Positions 36,214-45,457 of a DNA stretch of 64,000 bases are shown piece by piece. A model generated the notes under the pieces. The model had not been told where the DNA came from and did no database searches. It saw only the letters and a list, made by a program, of their open reading frames with translations. The position numbers and the translations under genes are program-made. How positions within the stretch are numbered: position 1 is the stretch's first letter; every line of letters starts with the position of its first letter. Source of the stretch: an uncultured Bacilli bacterium (GTDB lineage Bacteria; Bacillota_I; Bacilli_A; RF39; UBA660); assembly GCA_934155645.1 (NCBI GenBank), contig CAKPHC010000001.1, positions 1 through 64,000 on the forward strand. Direction: 5' to 3'.

Positions 36214-36243
36214 CAAAAAAATAGTTGCTATAACAACTATTTT
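36214..36243 (-). terminator. Terminator of the thioredoxin/PH-domain operon
   Basis: Stem AAAATAGTTG/CAACTATTTT, loop of 6, with a T run in the minus-strand transcript. Confidence 0.8.
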
Positions 36244-36251
36244 TAATTTAA

Positions 36252-36698
36252 CTATTTATCTTTCTTTTCTTTACTTGGGTAAAGTTTCTTTGCTTCCATC
36301 ATATATGATGAAATAGCAGTTTCAATTTCATCTAAAGCACGTTTGTCTATATTAGATAAAGTTACAAATTCTTTAACAGTATCAATATATATTTTACCCC
36401 AAATCATACTAGATAAAACTTTTAAATCATTGAACATATCAGGTGTAATAGAATCTAAGAAATAACCAAATACCGCTCTTTTTCTACCAATCAATATTCT
36501 TTTATTAGTAAGAGTTACAACTGCAGTTGAAAATATATCTAATGAACTAGAACTCTTTTGAGCAGCAAAAGCATAAATTACATGTTCATCAGGATTCATA
36601 TACTTTTCTACTATTTTAGAGTTAGCTTTTAATCTCCATGCAACTGTCATTGGATATTTACTTTTGAATTCTTTTACTTTTTTATATACAGCACCCAT
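36252..36698 (-). CDS. Bacterial PH-domain protein
   Basis: This 148-residue soluble protein has a bacterial PH-like fold: NPDEHVIYAF, then TAVVTLTNKRILIGRKRAVFG, closing with IYIDTVKEFVTLS. The same pattern appears in YdbT/bPH_3 proteins. A helical extension (RALDEIETAISSYMMEAKKLY) follows. Its function is unknown; PH domains of this sort are scaffolds. It starts 4 bases after the upstream thioredoxin-like gene, with GAGGAATAATAT as site, so the two are coupled. Confidence 0.7.
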   Translation of the reverse strand: MGAVYKKVKEFKSKYPMTVAWRLKANSKIVEKYMNPDEHVIYAFAAQKSSSSLDIFSTAVVTLTNKRILIGRKRAVFGYFLDSITPDMFNDLKVLSSMIWGKIYIDTVKEFVTLSNIDKRALDEIETAISSYMMEAKKLYPSKEKKDK

Positions 36699-36701
36699 AT
36701 A

Positions 36702-37229
36702 TTATTCCTCAACTTTATTTATTTCAGTATATGTTCCAATTAATGAAACTAATTCTGTTAAGTTTATATTACCAAGATTCATATCTAATAATTTACCATC
36801 TTTTACAAGTAGAATTGTAGGAGTTCTAACACCATCAACACTATATCTTTCTTCTTGAACAGAACCATATAATGAATATACTTCATCTGCTTCAGCATTA
36901 GTAATACTGCTAGTATTTAAATAATTAACAGTAAAGTCATAATCATTAACTAATTGTTTCATAATAGGTTCTTGTTTTTGACAGTAACCACATGTAGGAC
37001 TAGCTAAATAGATTAATGATACTTCACTACCATTTAATAAGGTTTTGTATTCAGTCATATCTATATTATTTAATGATACTTCTTTCTTTACACAAGTTCC
37101 ACAATTTTTTAATTCAGGAATTACAAATGCAAGTCCAAACACTAAAATTAAAGATAAAATAACAATAATTACTGTTTGAATCTTTTCTAGTTTTGTTCTT
37201 CCCTCTACATTATTAGTTTTCTTTTCCAT
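36702..37229 (-). CDS. Membrane-anchored thioredoxin-like protein
   Basis: This 175-residue protein has one N-terminal helix (about 18-40) and an outward thioredoxin fold with active site PTCGYCQKQEP (about 79-89) and cis-Pro in RTPTILLVKDGK. A separate pair NCGTC sits just outside the membrane. CGYC is typical of oxidoreductases or bacteriocin-transport accessory proteins. It probably handles disulphides on the outer face. The ATG follows AAGGAGGTTATT and an extended -10 lies upstream. Confidence 0.85.
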   Translation of the reverse strand: MEKKTNNVEGRTKLEKIQTVIIVILSLILVFGLAFVIPELKNCGTCVKKEVSLNNIDMTEYKTLLNGSEVSLIYLASPTCGYCQKQEPIMKQLVNDYDFTVNYLNTSSITNAEADEVYSLYGSVQEERYSVDGVRTPTILLVKDGKLLDMNLGNINLTELVSLIGTYTEINKVEE

Positions 37230-37252
37230 AATAACCTCCTTAATACCCTTTT

Positions 37253-37261
37253 ATTATAACA
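37253..37261 (-). promoter_or_regulatory. Extended -10 promoter of the thioredoxin/PH operon
   Basis: TGTTATAAT about 25 bases before the ATG at 37229; the -35 is poor. Confidence 0.55.
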
Positions 37262-37357
37262 TAATTAATAATTTTATTACTACGTTTTTCACCATTTTTT
37301 CAAAATCACTCATAAATAATTAAAAATAATAATAAAATTTAAAGCAAGGAGGCAGAA

Positions 37358-38269
37358 ATGACAATAGGAATACCAAACGCACTTCTATATCATAAATACA
37401 AAGATTTATGGATTAATTTTTTTAAAGAATTAAAAATAAATGTTTTAATAAGTAATAAAACCACCAAAAGAACTCTAGAGGAAGGAATCAAATATGCTCA
37501 AGATGAAGCATGCTTATCATTAAAAATATACTTAGGACATGTAAAAGAACTAATTAATAAAGTTAATTACATATTAGTACCAAGGATTATTAGTATCAAT
37601 CCCCATGAAAAAACATGTACTAACTTTGCCCTTCTATATGACTTAATCAACAACACTTTTAACTGTAAAATACTTAACTATAATATTGATGTTGATAAAA
37701 AGAATTATGAAATAGATTCATTTATCGAAATGGGTAAAACTTTAGGAAAAAGTAAAAGAGAAAGCAAAAAAGCTTATTTAATTGCTAAAGAAAAAGAACA
37801 AGAAGCACTAGATAAAAGATTAAGAAGGCAATTACTTGAATTAAAAAGTCCTTATCCTAAAATACTTATAGCAGCACATCCCTATAACTTATATGATGAA
37901 TTAATTGGAATACCAATAATTAATTTTTTAAGAAAGAATAAAATTACACCTATATTTTCTGACATTTATAATAATATTAAAACTAATTACGAGTGTAGTT
38001 ATATAAGCAATTCTATTTATTGGACTTATAACAAAGAATTACTAGCAGCAATTACTCATTATAAAAATAAAATAGATGGAATAATTCTTATAAGTTCATT
38101 TCCATGTGGACCAGATTCATTAAGTAATGAAATGATTACTAATAAGATAAATAACATTCCTATTCTATCCATTATTATAGATGAATTAAATAACTCGAGT
38201 GGATTAATTACAAGATTAGAAAGTTTTATAGATATCATTAATATGAAAAGAGGAATAACAAATGGATAA
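37358..38269 (+). CDS. Acyl-CoA dehydratase activase-related protein (DUF2229/HgdB-like), subunit 1
   Basis: This 303-residue protein is the first of three overlapping genes that resemble pieces of the large fused activases (COG1924/COG3580/COG3581 type). It starts MTIGIPNALLYHKYKDLW. Conserved cysteines occur at DEACLSLK (about 51), EKTCTNF and SSFPCGPDSL (about 246), the pattern of a 4Fe-4S-bearing HgdB-like fold. It lacks an ATPase. The site is CAAGGAGGCAGAA. It overlaps the next gene by 8 bases. The reaction is unknown. Confidence 0.78.
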   Translation: MTIGIPNALLYHKYKDLWINFFKELKINVLISNKTTKRTLEEGIKYAQDEACLSLKIYLGHVKELINKVNYILVPRIISINPHEKTCTNFALLYDLINNTFNCKILNYNIDVDKKNYEIDSFIEMGKTLGKSKRESKKAYLIAKEKEQEALDKRLRRQLLELKSPYPKILIAAHPYNLYDELIGIPIINFLRKNKITPIFSDIYNNIKTNYECSYISNSIYWTYNKELLAAITHYKNKIDGIILISSFPCGPDSLSNEMITNKINNIPILSIIIDELNNSSGLITRLESFIDIINMKRGITNG

Positions 38270-39338
38270 TCGAAAAGTAAGTTTTCCTCATTTAGGAAAT
38301 TATTATATTCCTATAAATTATTTATTAAATAAATTGTTAAAAATAAAAGTAATACCTTCTCCACCAATTACAAAAAGAACAATTGAATTAGGAAGTAAAT
38401 ACAGCCCAGACCAAGTATGTTTGCCTTTTAAATATAACTTAGGTAACTTTATTGAAGCATTAGAAAACGGTGCAAATATATTGATACAAGCTGGTGGTGG
38501 ATGTAGATACGGTTATTATGCTGAAGTTCAAGAAACTATATTAAAAAAGCTAGGATACGATTTTGAATTCTATACTTTAGTAAACACAGATAAATTCACA
38601 GTAAAATACTTATATCAAACTTTTAAATCAATAAATCCTAATCTTTCTTTTATAAAATTCGCATACTACACTCTTCTTACCTTATTAATGATTAATTATA
38701 TGGATAATATCGATGATTACATTAGAAAAAATATTGGATTTGAAGTTTATAAAGATAGTTTTACTAATATGCAACGAAAGATGTTTAAAAGTTTTACTAA
38801 TTCAAACAGTTTTATTAAATTAACAACAAAATATTTAAAATATAAAAGAAAGTTTAAGAAAATAAAAATTAATAAGCCAAAGAATTGTTTAAAAGTTGGT
38901 GTTATAGGAGAATTATATACATCAATGGAACCTTTCTCTAGTTATTTCATTGAAAGAGAATTAGCTAAAATGAATATCGAAGTAAAAAGATTTACAAATG
39001 TAACTTATCTTTTAATAAAGAAAAAACATCATACTAAAAAGATGCTTAAATATGTAAAAGAATACATGAAATATACTATTGGTGCGGATGGATTAGATAA
39101 TATTTACCGGACTAAAAAACTAATAAATGAAGGATATGATGGTTTAATTCATATAAAGCCGTTCGGATGTACTCCTGAAATTGGAGCTATTCCAATAATT
39201 AAAAAAGTTTGTTCCAATTACAAGATGCCAATTATATTTTTCTCTTTTGACACCCAAACCAGTGAAGAAGGAATAAAAACTAGATTAGAAGCTTTTTATG
39301 ATATGTTGAAAATGAGTAAGGAGGATAAAAATGAATAA
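38262..39338 (+). CDS. Acyl-CoA dehydratase activase-related protein (DUF2229/HgdB-like), subunit 2
   Basis: This 358-residue protein carries the family blocks FPHLGNYYIP (about 8), YSPDQVCLPFKYNLGN (about 47), IQAGGGCRYGYYAE (about 76) and HIKPFGCTPEIGAIPI (about 301), whose cysteines probably bind an Fe-S cluster. IFFSFDTQTSEEGIKTRLEA closes the fold. It overlaps both neighbours by 8 bases, so the three products are likely made in equal amounts and form one complex. Confidence 0.82.
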   Translation: MDNRKVSFPHLGNYYIPINYLLNKLLKIKVIPSPPITKRTIELGSKYSPDQVCLPFKYNLGNFIEALENGANILIQAGGGCRYGYYAEVQETILKKLGYDFEFYTLVNTDKFTVKYLYQTFKSINPNLSFIKFAYYTLLTLLMINYMDNIDDYIRKNIGFEVYKDSFTNMQRKMFKSFTNSNSFIKLTTKYLKYKRKFKKIKINKPKNCLKVGVIGELYTSMEPFSSYFIERELAKMNIEVKRFTNVTYLLIKKKHHTKKMLKYVKEYMKYTIGADGLDNIYRTKKLINEGYDGLIHIKPFGCTPEIGAIPIIKKVCSNYKMPIIFFSFDTQTSEEGIKTRLEAFYDMLKMSKEDKNE

Positions 39339-40284
39339 ATGTGCATTAGGTATAGACATTGGTTCTATTTCTACTAAAGGTGTTATTATAGATGAAAATA
39401 ACAATATAATTAAAAGTGCTTATATTGAAACTAAAGGTAACCCTATCGCTGCGGTTAAAGAATTAATTACTATTTTAAAGGAAAATTTTGATAGGAATTT
39501 GTATAAAATTGTTCATGTTGGTACAACTGGTTCAGCTAGAAGATTAATTGGTACTATTCTTGGTGCTGATACAATTAAAAATGAAATAACTGCTCATGCT
39601 ATAGGTACTATATCAAAATATCCAAATGTTAGAACTATACTAGAAATAGGTGGACAGGATTCTAAAATTATTTTAATTGAAAATCAAATAGTAACAGACT
39701 ACGCAATGAATACTTTATGTGCTGCAGGAACAGGTGCATTTTTATCAAGTCAGGCCAAAAGATTAGGTGTAGATGTAAATGATTTTGGTACTATTGCCCT
39801 ATCATCCAAAAATCCAACTAAAATAGCAGCAAGATGTACTGTTTTTGCTGAATCTGATTTAGTTCATAAAGCTGGTTGTGGTTATAAAAAAGAAGATATT
39901 ATTGCAGGTTTATGTTACAGTGTTGCTAACAATTATTTAAATAATGTTGGTAAAGGTAAAAAGATACTTCCGCCTATTATTTTTCAAGGTGGTGTAAGTA
40001 AAAATATCGGAGTACAAAAAGCATTCAAAGATATTTTAAAAGAAGATATAATTGTTGATAAAAATGGACATTTAATGGGAGCATTAGGTATTGCAATTCT
40101 ATCATGGAAAAGTAAGTATGAAAATGAATTTAATTTTGAAATAGTCAATACCAATTTTGAAACCAAAGGTTTAGAATGTCCAAAATGTCCTAATCATTGT
40201 GAAATAATATGTATAAAAAAAGAAAATGAATTATTAGATGCTTGGGGTAATCGTTGTGAAAACGGTCTATCCAATTTATACTAA
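39331..40284 (+). CDS. Acyl-CoA dehydratase activase (BadF/BadG/BcrA/HgdC-type ATPase)
   Basis: This 317-residue ASKHA-fold ATPase has the phosphate-1 loop GIDIGSISTKGV (about 7-18), LEIGGQDSK (about 104-112), and the two cysteines of the bridging 4Fe-4S cluster in NTLCAAGTGAFL (Cys about 130) and AARCTVFAES (Cys about 169). The family uses ATP hydrolysis to drive one electron into a partner. A C-terminal cysteine cluster CPKCPNHCEIIC is an extension not needed in HgdC. The partners are the two overlapping HgdB-like genes upstream rather than a known dehydratase. Confidence 0.9.
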   Translation: MNKCALGIDIGSISTKGVIIDENNNIIKSAYIETKGNPIAAVKELITILKENFDRNLYKIVHVGTTGSARRLIGTILGADTIKNEITAHAIGTISKYPNVRTILEIGGQDSKIILIENQIVTDYAMNTLCAAGTGAFLSSQAKRLGVDVNDFGTIALSSKNPTKIAARCTVFAESDLVHKAGCGYKKEDIIAGLCYSVANNYLNNVGKGKKILPPIIFQGGVSKNIGVQKAFKDILKEDIIVDKNGHLMGALGIAILSWKSKYENEFNFEIVNTNFETKGLECPKCPNHCEIICIKKENELLDAWGNRCENGLSNLY

Positions 40285-40304
40285 TCATCATTTTCTTTTT
40301 AATT

Positions 40305-42527
40305 TTATTCATCAAAGAAATCATCAAAGAATTTATTATCTTCAACTTCTTCTTCAAGTGTAATTGAAGGGGCATCTTTTTTAGGTATTTCTGCTTCTTT
40401 TTCCGATACAACTTCAGTTGGTTTTACAGGTACCTCTTCAACTACTTTATCTTCTTTAAGAGGTTCTATTTTTTCAATAGGTTTTATATTTTCTGTAATA
40501 AATGTATTATTTACTACTGGAGTTACATCTGGCTTAACTTCAACCGTTGGTTGTGGTTTAAGAATAGTTGGTTTTTTTTCATTTTCAGCCAATTTAGCAC
40601 GACGCTCTTCTTCTTCAATTTCTGCAATTTTAGCATCAATCTTCTTAAGGAAATCATCCATATCAAGCTCTGGAGCATTTTTCTTGTTATCCTTAGGAAT
40701 AGTATTCATACCACCAAAATTATTAGGAGAAGTTGGCATGCTTTGGAATGGATTCATTGGAGCCATACCTGGCATCATTCCACCTTGTGGAGCGCCACCA
40801 TTATCCATCATCTCTTTTATCTTTTCTTGACGTTTTTGTTTTACAAATTCCCTAACATCAAATACCGCAACCGGTTTCTTCTTCCTTTCAGGATATTCAA
40901 TAGGTCCATAACTCTTGCCCCAGTCTATTTTAAAGTCAGGAGTAAAAGATGTTTTAAATGGTTGCATACGCATTCTTAAAACTATTTGATCAAATTGTTT
41001 CATACGTTGCAAATCACTTACTGTTACAAGTGGTGTTGAAGCCGTTTTATCATCTTTTTTAGACTTAACTTCACCACATAATTTACTAATTTCCTCTAGT
41101 GCTGCTAATTCTGTAGATATCAAATAAATTAAGTTACCACAGTTACCTTTAATAGTTTCAGCATTTTCAGCACCATATACTTGTTTTAATTGTGCAAAGT
41201 TTTGAATAATCATTGTAAATCTTATTTGTCTAGAACGAGCTGCTGTAATCATTGTTGTTACATCTTTTAAAGGTGGCATGTTAGCAAACTCATCTAGTAA
41301 GAAGTTAGTTCTACAAGGTAATTTACCACCATTTGATTGAGCAACATCTATTAATGTTTCATAACATTGTTTTACGAAGATAGTTGCAAGTGAATGGTAA
41401 GTTTTCTTTTCATCTTGAATAATTATAAATACAGCTGTTTTTTGTTTACCAATAGACTCTAATTCAAAGTCACTATATGATAACATCTCTGATAAATTCT
41501 CACGTGATGAGAATAATTTAATCTTTTGTTTAAATACTGCAATAATACTACCCTTAGTTTCATTTGGAGCCATGATAGTACCACTGGCATTTATATAAGC
41601 AGCACTATTAGGATCTTTCATATTAAAGTATTCTTTTACATAAGTAGAAGCGCCACATTTATCTTCACCAACAGTAGTAGTTAAGCTGATACTATTAATA
41701 TTAATTTTATCTTCTGTAGTATCTTCAAACATACCTAATGCTAAACCAGAGAAATAGTCAGCAGAAGTTTTTTCCCAGAATGGGTCAGCATTACCATTAT
41801 TCTCTTCATATAGAATATTTAATGCTAAGTCATCTAGTAACTCTATTGCTTTATCTTGGTTACCACTTTTATATAATCTGTAAGGTAATGTTAATGGGTT
41901 CCATGCATTACCTCTTTGAGGATTACGGAAGTTAAGTAAAATTATGTTATATCCTTTAGCTTTTAACATACTGCCGGTTTTTTCAAACAACTCACCTTTA
42001 GGGTCAGTACAAATAATAGATTCACCCTTTTTAGCAAGTATTTTAATTGTAGGTAAGATAGTACTAACAGTTTTACCTGAACCAGTAGCACCAATTACTA
42101 AGTTATGATATTCACCATCATCAACCCAAAGTTCACCGTTCTTACTAATTAAAGGAATACCAGCATAATCAGCCTTCTCATCAGATGGATGTACACATTT
42201 TAGTACTTTTTTCATTTCTTTTTCTTTAGCCCATCTACTATAACCTTTATCCTTTTTATTCATTGTGAATCCTACACCTTCTTCACGTTCAAAGAAATAT
42301 GAAGATACACTTGCAAAAAGTGCCGCTAAAGCAACTATATAAAATATTATAGTTGTAAATATATAATCAGGTCCAAAAGCTGGAAATGGATTAAGTCCTG
42401 CTAGTCTTCCTTCACTTGCTAGCATTGGTAAATTAACAACACCAAGTGCTACTACATATAAAAGGAAAACAGCAAATATTGCAAAAATTAATACATCTTG
42501 TGGTTCAGCTCTAAATTTAAATTTCAT
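40305..42527 (-). CDS. VirD4/TraG-family coupling ATPase
   Basis: This 740-residue protein has two N-terminal helices (about 10-32 and 56-76), Walker A IGATGSGKT (about 145-153), CTDPKGELFEKTG, and Walker B FLLDEFANMPP (about 405-415), then AARSRQIRFTMIIQN. These are the hallmarks of type IV coupling proteins, which feed substrates to the secretion channel. The last 170 residues are Met/Pro-rich and then strongly acidic (EEEVEDNKFFDDFFDE), a possible docking tail. It is the last gene of the T4SS operon. No relaxase is seen, so the substrate is likely protein or unprocessed DNA. Confidence 0.92.
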   Translation of the reverse strand: MKFKFRAEPQDVLIFAIFAVFLLYVVALGVVNLPMLASEGRLAGLNPFPAFGPDYIFTTIIFYIVALAALFASVSSYFFEREEGVGFTMNKKDKGYSRWAKEKEMKKVLKCVHPSDEKADYAGIPLISKNGELWVDDGEYHNLVIGATGSGKTVSTILPTIKILAKKGESIICTDPKGELFEKTGSMLKAKGYNIILLNFRNPQRGNAWNPLTLPYRLYKSGNQDKAIELLDDLALNILYEENNGNADPFWEKTSADYFSGLALGMFEDTTEDKININSISLTTTVGEDKCGASTYVKEYFNMKDPNSAAYINASGTIMAPNETKGSIIAVFKQKIKLFSSRENLSEMLSYSDFELESIGKQKTAVFIIIQDEKKTYHSLATIFVKQCYETLIDVAQSNGGKLPCRTNFLLDEFANMPPLKDVTTMITAARSRQIRFTMIIQNFAQLKQVYGAENAETIKGNCGNLIYLISTELAALEEISKLCGEVKSKKDDKTASTPLVTVSDLQRMKQFDQIVLRMRMQPFKTSFTPDFKIDWGKSYGPIEYPERKKKPVAVFDVREFVKQKRQEKIKEMMDNGGAPQGGMMPGMAPMNPFQSMPTSPNNFGGMNTIPKDNKKNAPELDMDDFLKKIDAKIAEIEEEERRAKLAENEKKPTILKPQPTVEVKPDVTPVVNNTFITENIKPIEKIEPLKEDKVVEEVPVKPTEVVSEKEAEIPKKDAPSITLEEEVEDNKFFDDFFDE

Positions 42528-42545
42528 AATATTCCTTCTTTCAGT

Positions 42546-43265
42546 TTAGTCATTATCCAATTTTCTTCTCTTATTAAATAAGAATAGTACAATCATAACT
42601 ACTAATATCAAGAGAATTATACCAATAGTTTCAAAAATCTTCAATACTTTTTCATCTTGTTGCTTTTGTTCCTCAGATTTTTCAGCAATCTTCTTAGTAT
42701 TAATCTTCAAATATAAATTTTTATTATCAAAATTGTTTTTTGTAACGGTCCAACTATATACGTTATTGGACACTTTATCAGCGTTATTGTCCTCTACCTT
42801 ATACTTTGTTTTTATGTTAATTGTAACTTCATATAAATTGTCAAAGTTTTCTATACACAAAAATTCTTTACTAGTAGACAAAACTATGTATCTATCATTA
42901 TTGTAAACTTGAAAATATTTATAACAACTATTTGCAATATAAGATTTAGAATAATCACTTATACTAAAAGTATTGGTATATTTAATACCTAGTCTATTAT
43001 TGGAATCTATTTTCTCTTTCAAATAATACTTATACTGTGGATTAGGGTCTTCTGTATCACCATTTTGTTCATCTTTAAGTACACCTGTTTTTATATTAAG
43101 ATTATCTTCTATTTGTTTCTCAATTTCATAATCATAATATAGGTTTTCCTCATACACTTGAAGTTCTTCTTTAATTTCATCACTTTTTATCTCAATATTA
43201 TATTGAGCACTACAACCAGTAAGTAAAAGAACTGAGCATATAATAAATAATATATTTTTTTTCAT
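42546..43265 (-). CDS. Lipoprotein with C-terminal membrane helix, in the T4SS operon
   Basis: This 239-residue protein has a lipoprotein signal (LLLTGC, Cys about 19) and also a C-terminal helix (about 210-230) with a basic cytosolic tail, so both ends are membrane-bound. The middle is beta-rich with charged residues and shows a weak similarity in outline to LppM-like domains. Start at the ATG at 43265 behind TAGGAGAGTCT. It is 11 bases after the wall-hydrolase gene. I infer an envelope component of the T4SS; the family is not recognised. Confidence 0.7.
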   Translation of the reverse strand: MKKNILFIICSVLLLTGCSAQYNIEIKSDEIKEELQVYEENLYYDYEIEKQIEDNLNIKTGVLKDEQNGDTEDPNPQYKYYLKEKIDSNNRLGIKYTNTFSISDYSKSYIANSCYKYFQVYNNDRYIVLSTSKEFLCIENFDNLYEVTINIKTKYKVEDNNADKVSNNVYSWTVTKNNFDNKNLYLKINTKKIAEKSEEQKQQDEKVLKIFETIGIILLILVVMIVLFLFNKRRKLDND

Positions 43266-43276
43266 AGACTCTCCTA

Positions 43277-45424
43277 TTAAGTTATCTTTAAATAGCAAAT
43301 AAAATTATATTTAATTGTTTCCATACTGATATTTTTAAAATGTTGGCATCCATTTTCTTCACATATAATTGAACGTTTCCTTAATTTGTCAGAACCACTA
43401 TAATTCCACAACTGACTTGAAGTAGTAAAACCGGCTTTTGCAAGGCTACCAAACGAAATACCTGCTTCGGAAATATCTATTGAAATAATATTACCATTAC
43501 TATCACGATATACCGCCTCTACTACAGCAACGTGTCCATATTTATGCTTATCACTATTCCAAGATATTATAGAACCCGCTCTTAACGTAGAATCGTTAGG
43601 ATTATAACTATGTTCAAATTGTTGATAATCATCGGCTGTACAAAAGCCATTACCATCACCACCATTAGTCACATATTTGTACATATTTTGCAATCCCATA
43701 GTAGCAATTATTTCATTAGTTCTTCTAACAGCATACCAAGCACATTCTCCCTCATAAGAACCCAAACCAGCAAATCCTTTTGATAAATCTGCAGTAGCAG
43801 CATAATAATACAAGTTATCAATAGTAGCTCTACTTACACGTTTTAAGTAACCGTTTTCATCTTTTACTAATCCTTCCGTAGCACCCACTGTTATAACTAC
43901 TTTATCAGAATAGTATTTTTCTATTATTTCCTCGTAAGTTAAACCGTTCTCAGCATCATACCATGCTCCTAATTGGCTCATTCCTATACAACCAGCATTT
44001 GAAGAGGTATCATTAACGTAAGATTCTATATCAAAATACGATAAATTTTTAGGAATAGAAAGTGTGTGACTACCAAGTTTATTGTGCATATCATAAGAAA
44101 AATCAGCAGTACATGAAGAATTATTACATTTAACATTACAACTTGAACTTTTAGATGGGAATGTAGTAAATGATGCATAAAAAGGTTTATCATCAAGTGA
44201 TATATATCTTCCCATAGTATCATCAACCGCTTCTACAACTAAAGGATTGTCCTCATATCCTTCTTTATACTTTTGAATATTTTTATTAGTTAATTCGCGA
44301 GTACAATTATTAGTAACATTTAATGCTAAACTTCTTGAAACAACTGCTTGAGCTTTTAGTGCTTCTATCGGAACATCCTTGTCCCCAAGTTCAGCATATA
44401 CAACTCCTTTAATATAATCTTCTAAATCCATAGTTACGCCATCAACAGTAATACCTTTATTACAAACAGAAACAGCAGTAACAAAAGATTGCTTATCCAT
44501 TACTTTATAATAAGAATATATTTCTGAAATAATATCTGCTATTTTTTTCTTATTTTCATCACTAGCTTCATCATCTTTATTTGGCATATATTCATTATAA
44601 TAATTAAATATAAAGCCTTCATCAATTAAATTCCAATAGTAAACACTACCACTATTATCATCATCAATTCTTCCCTCTTCTATTGATAATGAATAACTCT
44701 CTTCAACATCATCCAAAACACAATTGTTATTTGTTTCATTCAGAAAATCATCATTACTAGCAATTTTTCTTATTGTTGATGAGTCATCAGAACAAGTTTT
44801 AGTAGTCATTATTTGATATTTAGCTAATTTAGAAACTTGATTTTTCATATATGCTATATTTTTGGAGTTTGATGAGTCATTTTCTATATCTTCCATATCG
44901 TTGTATGCTATTAAAGTTGCAAGAATTAAGTTTCCGTCTAATTCAGCTGTACGACGATATGAACTAACTACCTCAGTAATCTCATTTCTTAAGTCTTCAT
45001 AGATATCAGTCGCATCACCAATACCACCAAAAGCATCTTTACTAAAGATTAAAATAAAGAAAAGAAGAATTATTAAAAAAGGACCTGCTATTAAAGGAAT
45101 ATTCTTAATTAAAGTTTTTCTAATTATTACTTTTGTTCCTTCTACTGCACCCTGACTAATAGTGGGTGCACTACTTGCAGCATTTAACGCTTCTTCACCA
45201 GTACTACTGTTTAATAACTGTTCAGTAGCAGCTTCTGGAACACCATAAGCTTGTGCTGCTTTCTTGATTCCTGTCTTAATTAATTCTTTCTTTATTCCAT
45301 TTTTAGGATTAGCATTTTGCTTAGCACGTGGGTCAAAAGAAGGTGATGATTTTACAGCATTATTCAAACCACCATTATATCCATTATTAACATTAATTTT
45401 TGGTTTTTTTGAATCCATAGCCAT
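43277..45424 (-). CDS. Membrane-anchored wall hydrolase: SpoIID-like plus CHAP domains
   Basis: This 715-residue protein has a Gly/Asn/Lys-rich cytosolic start and one helix (about 112-130). A helical linker follows, then a SpoIID/LytB domain (LEDYIKGVVYAELGDKDVP with the catalytic Glu, EALKAQAVVSRSLAL, GCIGMSQLGAWYDA, about 335-510). The C-terminal CHAP domain contains Cys in YEGECAWYAV and His in KYGHVAVVEAV. SpoIID domains cut glycan strands and CHAP domains cut peptides or amides, so it can open peptidoglycan for the T4SS, the role of VirB1. The combination in one chain is unusual. It is made before the lipoprotein. Confidence 0.9.
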   Translation of the reverse strand: MAMDSKKPKINVNNGYNGGLNNAVKSSPSFDPRAKQNANPKNGIKKELIKTGIKKAAQAYGVPEAATEQLLNSSTGEEALNAASSAPTISQGAVEGTKVIIRKTLIKNIPLIAGPFLIILLFFILIFSKDAFGGIGDATDIYEDLRNEITEVVSSYRRTAELDGNLILATLIAYNDMEDIENDSSNSKNIAYMKNQVSKLAKYQIMTTKTCSDDSSTIRKIASNDDFLNETNNNCVLDDVEESYSLSIEEGRIDDDNSGSVYYWNLIDEGFIFNYYNEYMPNKDDEASDENKKKIADIISEIYSYYKVMDKQSFVTAVSVCNKGITVDGVTMDLEDYIKGVVYAELGDKDVPIEALKAQAVVSRSLALNVTNNCTRELTNKNIQKYKEGYEDNPLVVEAVDDTMGRYISLDDKPFYASFTTFPSKSSSCNVKCNNSSCTADFSYDMHNKLGSHTLSIPKNLSYFDIESYVNDTSSNAGCIGMSQLGAWYDAENGLTYEEIIEKYYSDKVVITVGATEGLVKDENGYLKRVSRATIDNLYYYAATADLSKGFAGLGSYEGECAWYAVRRTNEIIATMGLQNMYKYVTNGGDGNGFCTADDYQQFEHSYNPNDSTLRAGSIISWNSDKHKYGHVAVVEAVYRDSNGNIISIDISEAGISFGSLAKAGFTTSSQLWNYSGSDKLRKRSIICEENGCQHFKNISMETIKYNFICYLKIT

Positions 45425-45457
45425 ACTATCACCACCTACTTATAAACTATTTAATTA

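Noticed and set aside
40190..40411. Open frame antisense to the activase end and the VirD4 tail
   Set aside because: Lys/Leu-rich shadow of low-complexity coding sequence on the other frames.
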